A stretch of 64,000 nucleotides of DNA from Melampsora larici-populina 98AG31. Lineage: Eukaryota > Basidiomycota > Pucciniomycetes > Pucciniales > Melampsoraceae. Positions within the stretch are counted from its first letter, which is position 1, and each line of letters opens with the position of its first letter. The stretch is taken from contig NW_006768777.1 of assembly GCF_000204055.1 (NCBI RefSeq), positions 110,936 to 174,935 of the forward strand, written 5' to 3'. The position numbers and the translations under genes are program-made. Of this stretch, positions 1 through 9,645 are shown one piece after another. The notes below the pieces were generated by a model. That model searched no databases. It worked only from the letters and a program-made list of their open reading frames with translations, and was not told the DNA's origin.

Positions 1-1740
1 CATTTGTGCATGAGTGGACATGTCACTGGATTATAATCCACGTCTGAACGACGGCTGGGGTCTCTCCAGATGGCAAGGGAATGGAACGAATATGGTCCGA
101 TTTTGAAGGATTAGTCAGGCCTCTGCGTTACTCAACCAAACAGCATCGCCTGACAGCACTGAACTTTCGAGCTATGCACCAGAATGCACGAGGAAGACAT
201 AAATCAGGTAGGAGAGCCTTCAACTCTATCCAAGCATCAACTGATATACTCGATTTGAACCAAAAAGCCGCGCGCAGCCTGGGTCATCTGCATAAGACTC
301 AGAAAAAACTCTCAGAAGCGAGAGGGATAATGAGGCACCTCAACCGCCAGCATGGCCATACGGAAGAGTACTTCAAGACTCAATGGGAGCGTAAGAAAGC
401 AATACAAAGCCAAACTATCAGCCAAACAAGCGCAGATTACTTGGAACACGTGGCCGAACTCGTGGATTTGGAGGAGCAATTAGTGGTTGCTCAGTAAGTC
501 ATATTCACTGTCAGGCAGGCAGTCAAGTGCAACAGGCTGAATGAGATTGCGATTGACAATCAGGGAAAAGCTGGAATGCCTGGACAGGAAGAAACGGTTC
601 AGGCGCCGTCGTAGGAGTAATAGACAAGCCAGTGGTGTTCCTAACACGTTGGTATTGCTTGAAAAAGCCATTGACCGAGTCACTGAGAAGCTGGGAGATG
701 TAGAGTTATGTGAACTCACTGGGACAGACGGTGAAATATCAAGCTTTATGGTGTCAATGACTTAACTTAGCTGGCTGAACTGATGCAATCTTTCCCACCT
801 CAGATGAACGAGCAAAACCTCTAGTCAAAATCCGTGTGGCCAAAGGCAAGCTGCTGGGTGCCAAGGTTGGCGTAATTGAGCATAGAAGAAGAGCTGGTCA
901 TGCACGAGGTATGTCCAGTCGGTCCTTCTAAACCAATACTCCATTGACATGTTCGCCGATCGCAGGAACCAATGTTCAAAAGAAAATGAATACCTTGCGA
1001 CTATTGAAGAATACTCAACTGCGACGAAAGCATGCTACGTATATCCGACTTGCAAAGCAATACAATGAGCAGTTCACTCCTAACTCATTACTCGCCACCC
1101 CTACTCTTCCAGAGGTTGAAGCAATGGATATAAGTCATCCTTTTCTCAACTTTGGAAGCCTCATTCACTCGACCGAGCCTTGGGCCGTAGACGATGCTAC
1201 CCAAGAAGGCATCGAAGCTTACATCAGTGTCTGTCGGTGTACAGAAGAGCTTCGTCGAATTGCGAAAGAGGTCAGGCAAATGCTTAACTGGGCTCTTCAT
1301 TACCAAGGGAAGATTGACAACCTACGTCAAGATATCACCAATGGTCAGTGACATATTTTGTCCATAATAGATTGTGCTTGATGATAACCAACCAACAACT
1401 TCTGTGTATCGCAGACCTCATCCCAACATGGGCCAAGAATAAAGAGATGATGCTGGCAATGACATCTACTTTATCACGAGAAGCTTGGCGGTTATGGTTA
1501 AGCTGGAATGGAACAATCATCAGTTTACTGCATGAATCAGAACCTTACAATGTATGTGAAACAGGCAGTGATGATGAATTACAAGATAAGTGGAGAAACA
1601 TGGTTAAAAAGTGTCTTGCAGAGTGGGAAAGAATGGTACGTGTTCCCACCATTGTGGGTGAAGAAGAAGCAAATGTGGAAGATGATGGTTATGATGAAGA
1701 ATTTTTCGAGCACATTGAAGATGAGTTTGATTATGCTTGA
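1..1740 (+). pseudogene. KDZ transposase, C-terminal remnant (broken)
   Basis: This is the 3' part of a Kyakuja-Dileera-Zisupton (KDZ) transposase, the fungal DNA-transposon family that cuts and pastes its own element. Visible family features are DYNPRLNDGWG, then DGKGMERIWSDF and LRYSTKQHRL, then a Lys/Arg-rich helical stretch, VAKGKLLGAKVGVIEHR, and a late EPWAV...EELRRIAKEVRQ block. The acidic tail ends at 1740. Introns are visible at 909-965 (gtatgt...cag) and 1344-1414 (gtcagt...cag). A one-base frameshift near 60-70 separates NDGWGLS from DGKGMER, and the 496-540 junction does not restore frame cleanly, so this copy looks dead. The 5' half, with the catalytic domain, lies outside the window. 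Family call from remembered motifs; no search was run. Confidence 0.75.
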
Positions 1741-1834
1741 AATAACAGGTGTTTCAAGTAGTTCATATAGATTTATCTGAATTTACATGCATGTAATGAA
1801 AGCGACACCCGTACCTCCCCATATTTTTAATGCG

Positions 1835-3400
1835 CATGTGTGATGTAGTTCCCACACTTGACGCCGACATTCAACTGTCTGTGTGAAGATGAGCCAGTGA
1901 ATTTGTCACACACAATGAAAGATATGGAAGGAATAGCCAGAGAGGCAGAGTGTGGTTCCCACTTTTCACACTTGGCTCTTTAACTTTGTTAATTTTACTT
2001 TTTTCACCTGTAAAGAGGTGTGAAGGATGCGTCAATGTTTCTCTTACACTTGCATCACTTAGGATTGTGGGTGAATTGCAATCAACATGTGTAAAACTTC
2101 ACACCTTGGGGAATGAATAGGCAGAGTGTGCCTCCCACCTTTCACAGCTCTGCACAGGTGTGAAGGACGTGTGAAAACTGCTTCTCACACTTGCGTCACT
2201 TAGGATGGTGTGAAGTTTTGAATAGCAAGACTTCACACCTTGCACACCTCTATACCAGTGTGAAGGATGTGTGAATACCACTCTTCACGTCTGCATCGGT
2301 TAGGATGGAGTTAAGTTTTAAATTGGATAGGTGTGAAGAGTGGTATTCACACGTCCTTCACACCTCTTTACAGGTGTGAAGGACGTGTGAAATGGCTTTT
2401 CACACCTGCATCACTTATGATGGAGTTAAGATTTGACATGAAAAGGTGTGAAAGTGAACTTCACACCTTGCACACCTCTGCAAAGGTGTGAAGGATGTGT
2501 GAATACCACTCTTCACACCTGCATCCCTTAGGATGGAGTTAAGATTTGACATGAAAAGGTGTGGAAGTGAACTTCACACCTTGCACACCACTGTACAGGT
2601 GTGAAGGGTGTGTGAAATGGCTTTTCACACCTCCATCACTTAGGATGAAGTTAAGATTTGAATTGGAACGGTGTGAAAAGCCATTTCACACCTTGCCCAC
2701 CACTGTAGCAGTGTGAATGATGTGTGAAATGGCTTTTCACACTTTTCACACCTCCATCACTCATGATGGAGTTAAGATTTGACATGAAAAGGTGTGAAAG
2801 TGAACTTCACACCTTGCACACCTCTGCACAGGTGTGAAGGATGTGTGAATAACACTCTTCACATCTGCATAAGTTAGGATGGAGTTAAGATTTGAATTGG
2901 AAAGGTGTGAAGAGTGGTATTCACACCTTGCACACCTCTTTACAGGTGTGAAGCCCGTGTGAATACCACTCTTCACACTTACATCATTCGAATTGGTTGA
3001 ATGTGCTTTTCATACACTTGACTTTGGGATGCCCCCATGTTCAAAATCCATGTGAAAATCACGTTTACACCTACACGTCACCTCTTCATAGGTGGAATCA
3101 TAATTTGTCCCTTGTTTTCACACACACGCATGTTACATGAAAGTTATAATTTGTAATGGTAACGTGTGAACGTGGAACTCACATCTTTTGTATTCATTCA
3201 CAAGTGTGAATGGCTCGTGATACCCGCTGTTGACACTGTATCACCCCTATGAAAGTCAATTGTTGAAGTCAAGATTTCGAATGAAGATGTGTAGAAGAAT
3301 GGAAGTTCCTCATTCTTACATGCGTGAAGGATGTGTGGATCTCACTTTTCACACTTCCTTCACGCGTGTGAACACTTTACTTTGGGATGAATACTACAGA
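1835..3400. repeat. GTGTGAA/TTCACAC minisatellite, unit ~113 bp
   Basis: A degenerate tandem array. The landmark wtTCACACC recurs at about 2096, 2230, 2344, 2458, 2571, 2683, 2804 and 2919, giving spacings of 134, 114, 114, 113, 112, 121 and 115 bp. Each unit contains GGTGTGAA and TTCACACC in opposite orientations, plus a TTAGGATGGAGTTAAG spacer, so every repeat can fold into hairpins. The motif continues more loosely from 1835 and out to about 3400. No coding signal is credible here. It follows the KDZ remnant directly and is best read as a subterminal repeat array of that or a neighbouring transposon. Confidence 0.85.
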
Positions 3401-3614
3401 TGAGACCCGACTTTACACCTACGGCCTATCTCCAAGGTGTAATCGTGTGCCGGTTATTTTCCCACACACGCGCATTGTACTGATATGTAGTTCCAATGGA
3501 AATGTAATTAATCCAATGGGCCATGCAGGAACACCATTGTACAACATCTGGAGTGACATCATTGGGAATTACATTATTTAGACCATCAGCTTGACAAAGA
3601 GAACATTTGCAACA

Positions 3615-5400
3615 CTAATCTTCTTCCTCCTCCTGATTGATCACGGTGTTGACATCATCATCCGGATTACGGGCCTCCTCATTGTCCTCATCAACCGCTT
3701 GTTTAACAACTACATAATAGCCATCTTTAATGTCATCTACCCACATCTGATGCGTTCTGGCAGCCATTTTTTCATAAGCAGTTGCCAGGAGCGCATCTGT
3801 CATACGAGAGTTGGGATCTTGTATGACCTCCAGGTGTGTATTGCCCTTGAAAGTTCGAGCTTTCAATGTTAGGTGAGGTGATGAAGTCTTTGGGTGGCAG
3901 TCTAAGTGGTTGAAGGGAGGCTTGAGATGTTGTCCTATGAAGTGATACTGTGAGTGAAATTGAGCTCTTGGGGGCTGAATAAAATGATGGACTTACGGAC
4001 AAGATTATTCAACTTGGCTGTGAGTTGAGATTTAAGCAAATCACTAGCCTGAGGTTTCTTAGGGGGTTTGGTCTTGAGATCGGATTGTGTGATATGCCTG
4101 ACGAAATGCTCGAGAAGCTTCCATTTTTTATCGGTCAAGCTTGTCCAGTCGTCGGAGGATGATGACTGCATTTGCCATTGACCTTTCTCATTGCGAGTGT
4201 TGGGGTTCCATGAGGGCATAGTCAACTCTGTAACGGATGTGGATTGTTTGAAGCTAGGTGGAATTGAAACAGAAGTTTATTTTAATGACCAATAAATGAG
4301 TGATGGACGTGATCAGAACCTTTACCTCATGTTCAATACGTTCCACCTCTTCAATACCCTTGTTCTGTCAAGCGGTTGGGAGATGTGGACCGAATTTTCC
4401 TTTCCCTAGATCACGTGCGACTTTATCCTGATCAACTAGTCGCTTGAATATTGGAAGATATGTATCCCTTTCTTCGGCATCGAGTGGAACTGTCCCAGGC
4501 TCTACAGGTGGCTGATCCCATCCAGAGGCTAGGTATCCTAGGAAGAAAAACATTCGACCATTAAATACATCCTTCTCCTCCGGTTCTAGGTTGGTCCAAG
4601 TTGTCCCTAAGTATTGGTTGCGCTCTTTGAAACCTTCTTGGGTGTTCCTTGGTGGCACTGATAGAGGGTAGTCGTTAGCGAGAGTTTTGAAATTGAGAAC
4701 TCAGGCCGACTTACTGTTTGTGTTAGAACTTTCAATACTATACTTAAGAAAGTTTTGATAAAAGTTTTGTTTCGTTCTGATACTCACTTCATGTCTGCCA
4801 TTAGGATTAAGTAGAATAAAGGTAAGTATAATGACAAGACAAGCAAAGAGTTGATACATTGTTTCAGACTTACAGGAATTCATTCACTGTCTTTTCGCTG
4901 CATTTGGCAGCTAATGCCAGCATTTTCTTGGCCCGCCGGTACATGAATTGAAGATTTTTCAATTCATTTTGGATATCAGATGGGATGTGATTGCGAGTTT
5001 TGCGTCCAGAGGCTGAAAGGAGTTCGTTGATAGTGTAAATATCCAAATCGAGATCCTTGTAGTTTTCGAGTGTGATTTTGTGTTTGAGCCTAGCATTTGG
5101 ATGAGGGAGACGAGGCTGTGTTTGTGGCCGTGCAGCGGGTTCGTCTTGACCATCTACATCTTGATCTTCTTCTTGATCCTCCCATGCATGGTCGTCTTCC
5201 TCTGATGAATCCGAATCGTCAGATTCGTCTGACAAGGTCAACGAGGTGGCGTTTGGGCGAATCGGTTCAGCTGGCTGTTGTTTGCTATTAGTGGATCGTT
5301 TGGCACGCGAAGAAGGTGGAGCAGGTGCAGGTTGTGGTTTCTTGGTGTTACGAGTGACTCGTTGTGGCATTTTGCGCTTTTGTGATACGGGTGGTGCCAT
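3615..5400 (-). CDS. unrecognised multi-exon protein, probably TE-associated
   Basis: The start codon is at 5398-5400. Exon 1 runs to about 4874 and ends at a GTAAGT donor. It encodes a basic Pro/Lys/Arg-rich N-terminus, a strongly acidic Ser/Asp/Glu tract (residues ~55-85), then a helical segment (KHKITLENYKDLDLDIYTI). Further open segments at 4368-4657 (MPPRNTQEG..., with TTWTNLEPEEKDVFNGRMF), 3935-4225 and 3615-3866 share coding character, and the last ends in an acidic tail. The exon joins after 4874 could not be resolved with confidence. No family is recognised. The gene lies between GTGTGAA-rich tracts (1835-3400 and 5500-5640), which suggests an accessory gene of a transposon rather than a host gene. 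The 83 bp around its start are duplicated downstream at 5754-5836. Confidence 0.5.
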
Positions 5401-5836
5401 GCTTAGTTAGACGATGGATGTAAAGTTGGATAGTTGAGGTGGTGGTGGAAGGGATGATTGATGTTTTGGTGGGGTTATGTGTCATATGTAGCGAGTATTA
5501 ATACATGTGATGTGGGTATGTATCACATGTGTAGACGAGGGGTGACAGTGGGAGGCATGTGAAGTGTGTGAAATAGCGGGAATTCTCTTCAAGTGGAGTG
5601 TGAAGGGTTGTGAAGGGGCGTTTCATTTATTTGGCAGTTGTGTGGGACTTAGAGCTTGGGAGGTTACTAAAGATGCATCCTAGCATCTTAGGATGCATCT
5701 GCGTGCTTATCTTCGGACTCGCTGCGAGGATACGTTGACTGTTATCCTCGGGTCGAGTGACTTGTTGTGGCATTTTGCGCTTTTGTGATACGGGTGGTGC
5801 CATGCTTAGTTAGACGATGGATGTAAAGTTGGATAG
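5351..5836. repeat. 83-bp direct duplication spanning a gene start
   Basis: Bases 5351-5433 and 5754-5836 are the same 83 bp with one difference (gactc/gactt). The copy contains the start codon and about 16 codons of the minus-strand gene that starts at 5400, plus 33 bp of upstream DNA. The spacing is 403 bp. Between the copies lie GTGTGAA motifs (about 5555-5630) and a small hairpin (5671-5700). Near identity implies a recent event. Confidence 0.9.
5671..5700. repeat. 12-bp-arm hairpin AGATGCATCCTA
   Basis: Perfect inverted arms AGATGCATCCTA (5671-5682) and TAGGATGCATCT (5689-5700) enclose a 6-base loop. It lies just upstream of the second copy of the 83-bp duplication. It could be a small fold-back or a transposon terminus; no further evidence. 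Confidence 0.6.
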
Positions 5837-7047
5837 CCTTGCCCAAATTTTGATAGCCATCGGGTCTACCCAGGGCCGGTCAGAGCCCCGGGGCCGGCCA
5901 CGAGCTTTCAGGGCCGGGTCACAGCCTGGATACCATCGGTGTTAGAAATGTCACAGCACTTGCCACTGACGGTAACACCAGGGGGTAAACTTCCTCGGCC
6001 TCGGATGGTTCTGGAAATCTGTCCATGAATTTTGTTGTGAGAACCAAGACAAAGCGTTCCCGGAACGAAATTGAGGATAGCTGTGCGTCAACCAGTCACC
6101 TTCACCGGTTTTTGTGGGTTCAAAAGGACCGAATTCATTTGTAGTCAAAGATGCTATGAAGATTGGTCAAGACTCAGATGATACAAGACTTTGAGCCGAG
6201 TGCAATTCTTCAACCTTGCAAAATAACACTTGTAACGGTCAATGATGGCCATGCGAGATTTTGTATGAATCCCTAAGAGGAATCCTGCGATGAATTTCAG
6301 CAGTTTTGAGCTTTCGAATTGAAAGATCTTCAAGCACAAGTGAAGGAGGCCCTCTGAGTCCAAGTTCAAATGCATCTCTTAAAACAAGATAAAAGAAAGT
6401 TGTAGCTGTGTGTACAAAGCCTCACGTTGTCCTCCGGTCTTTAAATATTCTAGAAGCAATGTTTGTTGACATGACCAGTGGTGATTTCAATTACAAGGAC
6501 ATAGTCTAACAGACCCACGCGGGGCAAGACTCTTCAAAGGCTCCTACAACGCCTGGAATCAGCGAAATGAGTTTTTTTACATTTGAGATGTATAGAACCA
6601 GTCGATGAGCTTCGCAGTCGCAGGCTGTGACATGCAATCAAACCCGATCTCCTCCCATTCAGAGGGTTCAGCAATGATCACTGTCGAGCAAAAACGTGTT
6701 CTCGTGCCCTTCGTCATGTCGATATGTGACACAATATCTTGCAAGTCTTGACTCTTCAAACATTTCGGAAGCTTCTGACAGGGAAAAAATGCGCAGCAAT
6801 CTCTCAAACACAGCCTTACACAGCCCAGAGTGGTGAGCATTGGACTGCTTTTTTGGACACTACATGGAACACCCAATTTTGATCTTGAAACATGCATGAG
6901 TAGGTGTGAGTGCAGTAATCGAGGTGATGGCTGATCTACTACGGCTTTGCCGTTTGTGAGTCTTGTTCCAGCATTAAAAACTCACTCCATCTAACAAAAA
7001 TCGCGCATATAACCCACCGGTGACATGACTGTCTGGATCCAACTTCG
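5837..7047. other. no supported gene; short minus-strand open segments
   Basis: The first 100 bases are GC-rich with CCGGGGCCGGCC-like runs. Minus-strand open segments at 5951-6148, 6154-6375 and 6577-6897 have some coding flavour. The last contains KGTRTRFC and EPSEWEEIGFDC, and its reading ends at 6577 or shortly after a possible intron. No family is recognised and no consistent splice model joins them. A decayed cysteine-containing secreted-protein gene is possible but unproven. Confidence 0.4.
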
Positions 7048-9645
7048 ATGAAAATTTATCAGGTACTTGCTACAAAGATGAACACTCATATTACCTTGGT
7101 ACTCATGATGATAAGAATGTCTTGGGGCATACCAATGGAACACTTTGATCCGATCCACTTGTTTTGGAACATGCAAGATAGCATTCAAACAGCTGACAAA
7201 GACTCCAATCCGGGTACTATTCCAGTCTTACAGCACACAAGCTCAAACCATCCTGATAGGCTTAGTATGATCAGCCCCCAGCATTGGAGTCATGAAAATG
7301 ATCAGATGTACCATACCACATCCACAATCACTCCCTTCCAAAACTTTGAAGGTTCAACTACAAATGAGTTTCATGGAACCAGATCCTTGCCAGGTTCCCT
7401 CTACACAGATACATTTGGGAATTATTGCAATCATAATGATCTACCCTTGGTTTCACTAGAAGATCCATCTAATCAAAACCTGAACAATGCAGTGCAAACA
7501 GATTTCTCTGATACAGAATGGTTGGATCACTGGATACAAGATTTACCAACTCCAAAGCTCTCAAATACTCTGGATCCAGAACCTGAACTACCCATAAATC
7601 ATTCTTCAAACTCAAATTCTAGGAAAGATGCTCAATTATATGGTCCTCTGGTACCAGAGGACTTGCACCAGTTTGCAACAGAATTGCCACAATCATCAAT
7701 TTATTCATCACATTGGGTACACAACTTGATACATGATGGGGTAGATGCAGGAAACATGTATGCTCATAAATCAAGACCAACACACACTGGTCCAAGCAAT
7801 TATCCCTCCAATCCTAGCTTTTCATCCACACACACCTCAGAGGTTGGGGATTATAATAATATTCTTGGGATAAAGTCAGGACAGCAGGAAAACTCTGTTT
7901 TATCTGAAAATCAAAGAAGAGATGATAAAATCAATCTACCCTATATGGCATTCCAAAGCACATATCCCAAGAACAACTTTGAACATCTGATTTCCACACA
8001 TGATGAAAACCAATATCTTTTGACTTCAGAATGGGAATCACATCCTCTAGGGCACGATCAGATTCAAGGAGACCATATACTTACACCCAGTATTCAGGGA
8101 AACAACATAAAATCAACACAAGTAGTCTTTGAAGATAACCCATCCCCCTCATCATTTTTAGCTTTGGAAGGAGCTGTATCTGGAAAGGACTTGAATTCCC
8201 CAGATTCCAATGATATTGGACCCCCAGGTAAAAAGAAGAATTCTAATGTGAAGAAAAGGAAACAGCCAATTGCAAAGGATGCAACCATTGGCAGATACCC
8301 AAGAACACAAAATCAAAAAATCACTAGTATTTCTGGTGTTTCTAATGGTGGGATCTACAAAAACGCACAGGATTCAATAGCAAATGGGGTAACTGATCAT
8401 TTGTTGTTTGAAAGGTTGATGAAGTTGATCAGGATCTTTGATGAATCATATCACCCCACATACCTCACTTTTGAAGGACACTTGTTTCTTCCAGAGCTAA
8501 GTCAAGAGATGGAAAAACACCCAGAGAAAGGTGAACTTTGGCACAAGATTGGCCAGGCTCAAAAGGCATTGAATATAAACTTCATCAACCTTCTATTAAT
8601 CTTACAACCTGAAGCTTCTACTCAGAAAGGTTCCAAAGCTAAACTGATTCAAGATGGAGTGTCATTCTTGACAGAAATGATCTATCAATGGGTCTCTGTC
8701 AAAGTAGAAAATGATTCAAAACATTGGAAAAAGTCCCCCCATATGTGCTATGATATATCTGAGCCTTCTTCTTTACTTCAATATGCTTCAAAGTTGATGG
8801 AATCAAAATCACCAAGTCTGACAATTCTTTGGAAATTGTGGAAGAGGTGGTTTAGGTACTCTGCCTACCCAATGAAAAATGTTGCTGTGGGAATCAAAGA
8901 ATTTGCTAGCTTGCTCAGAGACAATCTCTTGGAGTTAAAACCAAGAAATGGTAGTGATGGATCTAAACCACTTTTTGAAAACTATCACTTGCATCCTCAC
9001 AATCCTCTTCATTTGGACAATTCCAAGTACAGACTACCTGGAAAATCCAGTAGGGGTGGACCTTACAGGTGGAGAGACTATTACCATCTAACAGTGCGTC
9101 TTGGGAGATACCAATACGAGATGCTGACACTGCGTGTTGAAGCAGACACACATTTTGATCAGTTGAATGAATCCCTGAAGAAGAAGTGTTTGTCTGAAAA
9201 TCAAGGAGATACAAGATCACTGGGTAGAGTTGATGGATTTGTAAGAAAGCTCTATAAAGAGTTTACACCATGCTTTTTTGGTAGCCTTTTGGCTTTGAAA
9301 TTGGAACACAACAGCAGTATATCTATTGAAGACTTGATTGATGATGGTTGGAAATTCCTTGCAAACTTTTTGAATTTACTTGCAAGATCATGTTACACCA
9401 AGAAAGCAAAGATTGAGGAGGCTGATCCCATGGCACAGATGGCTATGTCTCATATTTTGCCATTCTCTCAGAGAGATAATCATACAGGGAATTTATCTTT
9501 GGGAGCAGTATTTTCACTACTGGTGGCCTGGTTCAATCAATCTTCATTGCCAAACAAGCAGATGGTATGGAATTCAACTGATTTTTATGCACTTATCAAA
9601 ATAATGCATAGTAAAAACGAGTTTCCTGTTCTTGCAATCAAATGA
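7048..9645 (+). CDS. large single-exon protein, possibly secreted; rust-type unknown
   Basis: An uninterrupted frame of 865 codons, unusual in this intron-rich window. The first Met (7048) is followed ten codons later by a second (7078) that begins a short hydrophobic stretch (MNTHITLVLMMIRMSWG), which reads as a signal peptide; I prefer the second start. Residues ~30-400 are Ser/Asn/His/Pro-rich and look disordered, ending in a basic patch (PPGKKKNSNVKKRKQ, near residue 395). Residues ~450-860 look globular and helical, with Trp-rich segments (WKLWKRWFRY, SRGGPYRWRDYYH). No catalytic motif or family is recognised. The layout (signal peptide, long disordered region, lineage-specific helical C-terminus) suits a secreted rust protein. 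The basic patch would also allow nuclear targeting, so location is uncertain. Confidence 0.75.
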   Translation: MKIYQVLATKMNTHITLVLMMIRMSWGIPMEHFDPIHLFWNMQDSIQTADKDSNPGTIPVLQHTSSNHPDRLSMISPQHWSHENDQMYHTTSTITPFQNFEGSTTNEFHGTRSLPGSLYTDTFGNYCNHNDLPLVSLEDPSNQNLNNAVQTDFSDTEWLDHWIQDLPTPKLSNTLDPEPELPINHSSNSNSRKDAQLYGPLVPEDLHQFATELPQSSIYSSHWVHNLIHDGVDAGNMYAHKSRPTHTGPSNYPSNPSFSSTHTSEVGDYNNILGIKSGQQENSVLSENQRRDDKINLPYMAFQSTYPKNNFEHLISTHDENQYLLTSEWESHPLGHDQIQGDHILTPSIQGNNIKSTQVVFEDNPSPSSFLALEGAVSGKDLNSPDSNDIGPPGKKKNSNVKKRKQPIAKDATIGRYPRTQNQKITSISGVSNGGIYKNAQDSIANGVTDHLLFERLMKLIRIFDESYHPTYLTFEGHLFLPELSQEMEKHPEKGELWHKIGQAQKALNINFINLLLILQPEASTQKGSKAKLIQDGVSFLTEMIYQWVSVKVENDSKHWKKSPHMCYDISEPSSLLQYASKLMESKSPSLTILWKLWKRWFRYSAYPMKNVAVGIKEFASLLRDNLLELKPRNGSDGSKPLFENYHLHPHNPLHLDNSKYRLPGKSSRGGPYRWRDYYHLTVRLGRYQYEMLTLRVEADTHFDQLNESLKKKCLSENQGDTRSLGRVDGFVRKLYKEFTPCFFGSLLALKLEHNSSISIEDLIDDGWKFLANFLNLLARSCYTKKAKIEEADPMAQMAMSHILPFSQRDNHTGNLSLGAVFSLLVAWFNQSSLPNKQMVWNSTDFYALIKIMHSKNEFPVLAIK

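Noticed and set aside
1835..3400. CRISPR-like array of repeats
   Set aside because: Units are ~113 bp and adjacent, there are no unique spacers of regular size, and the DNA is fungal; it is a minisatellite.
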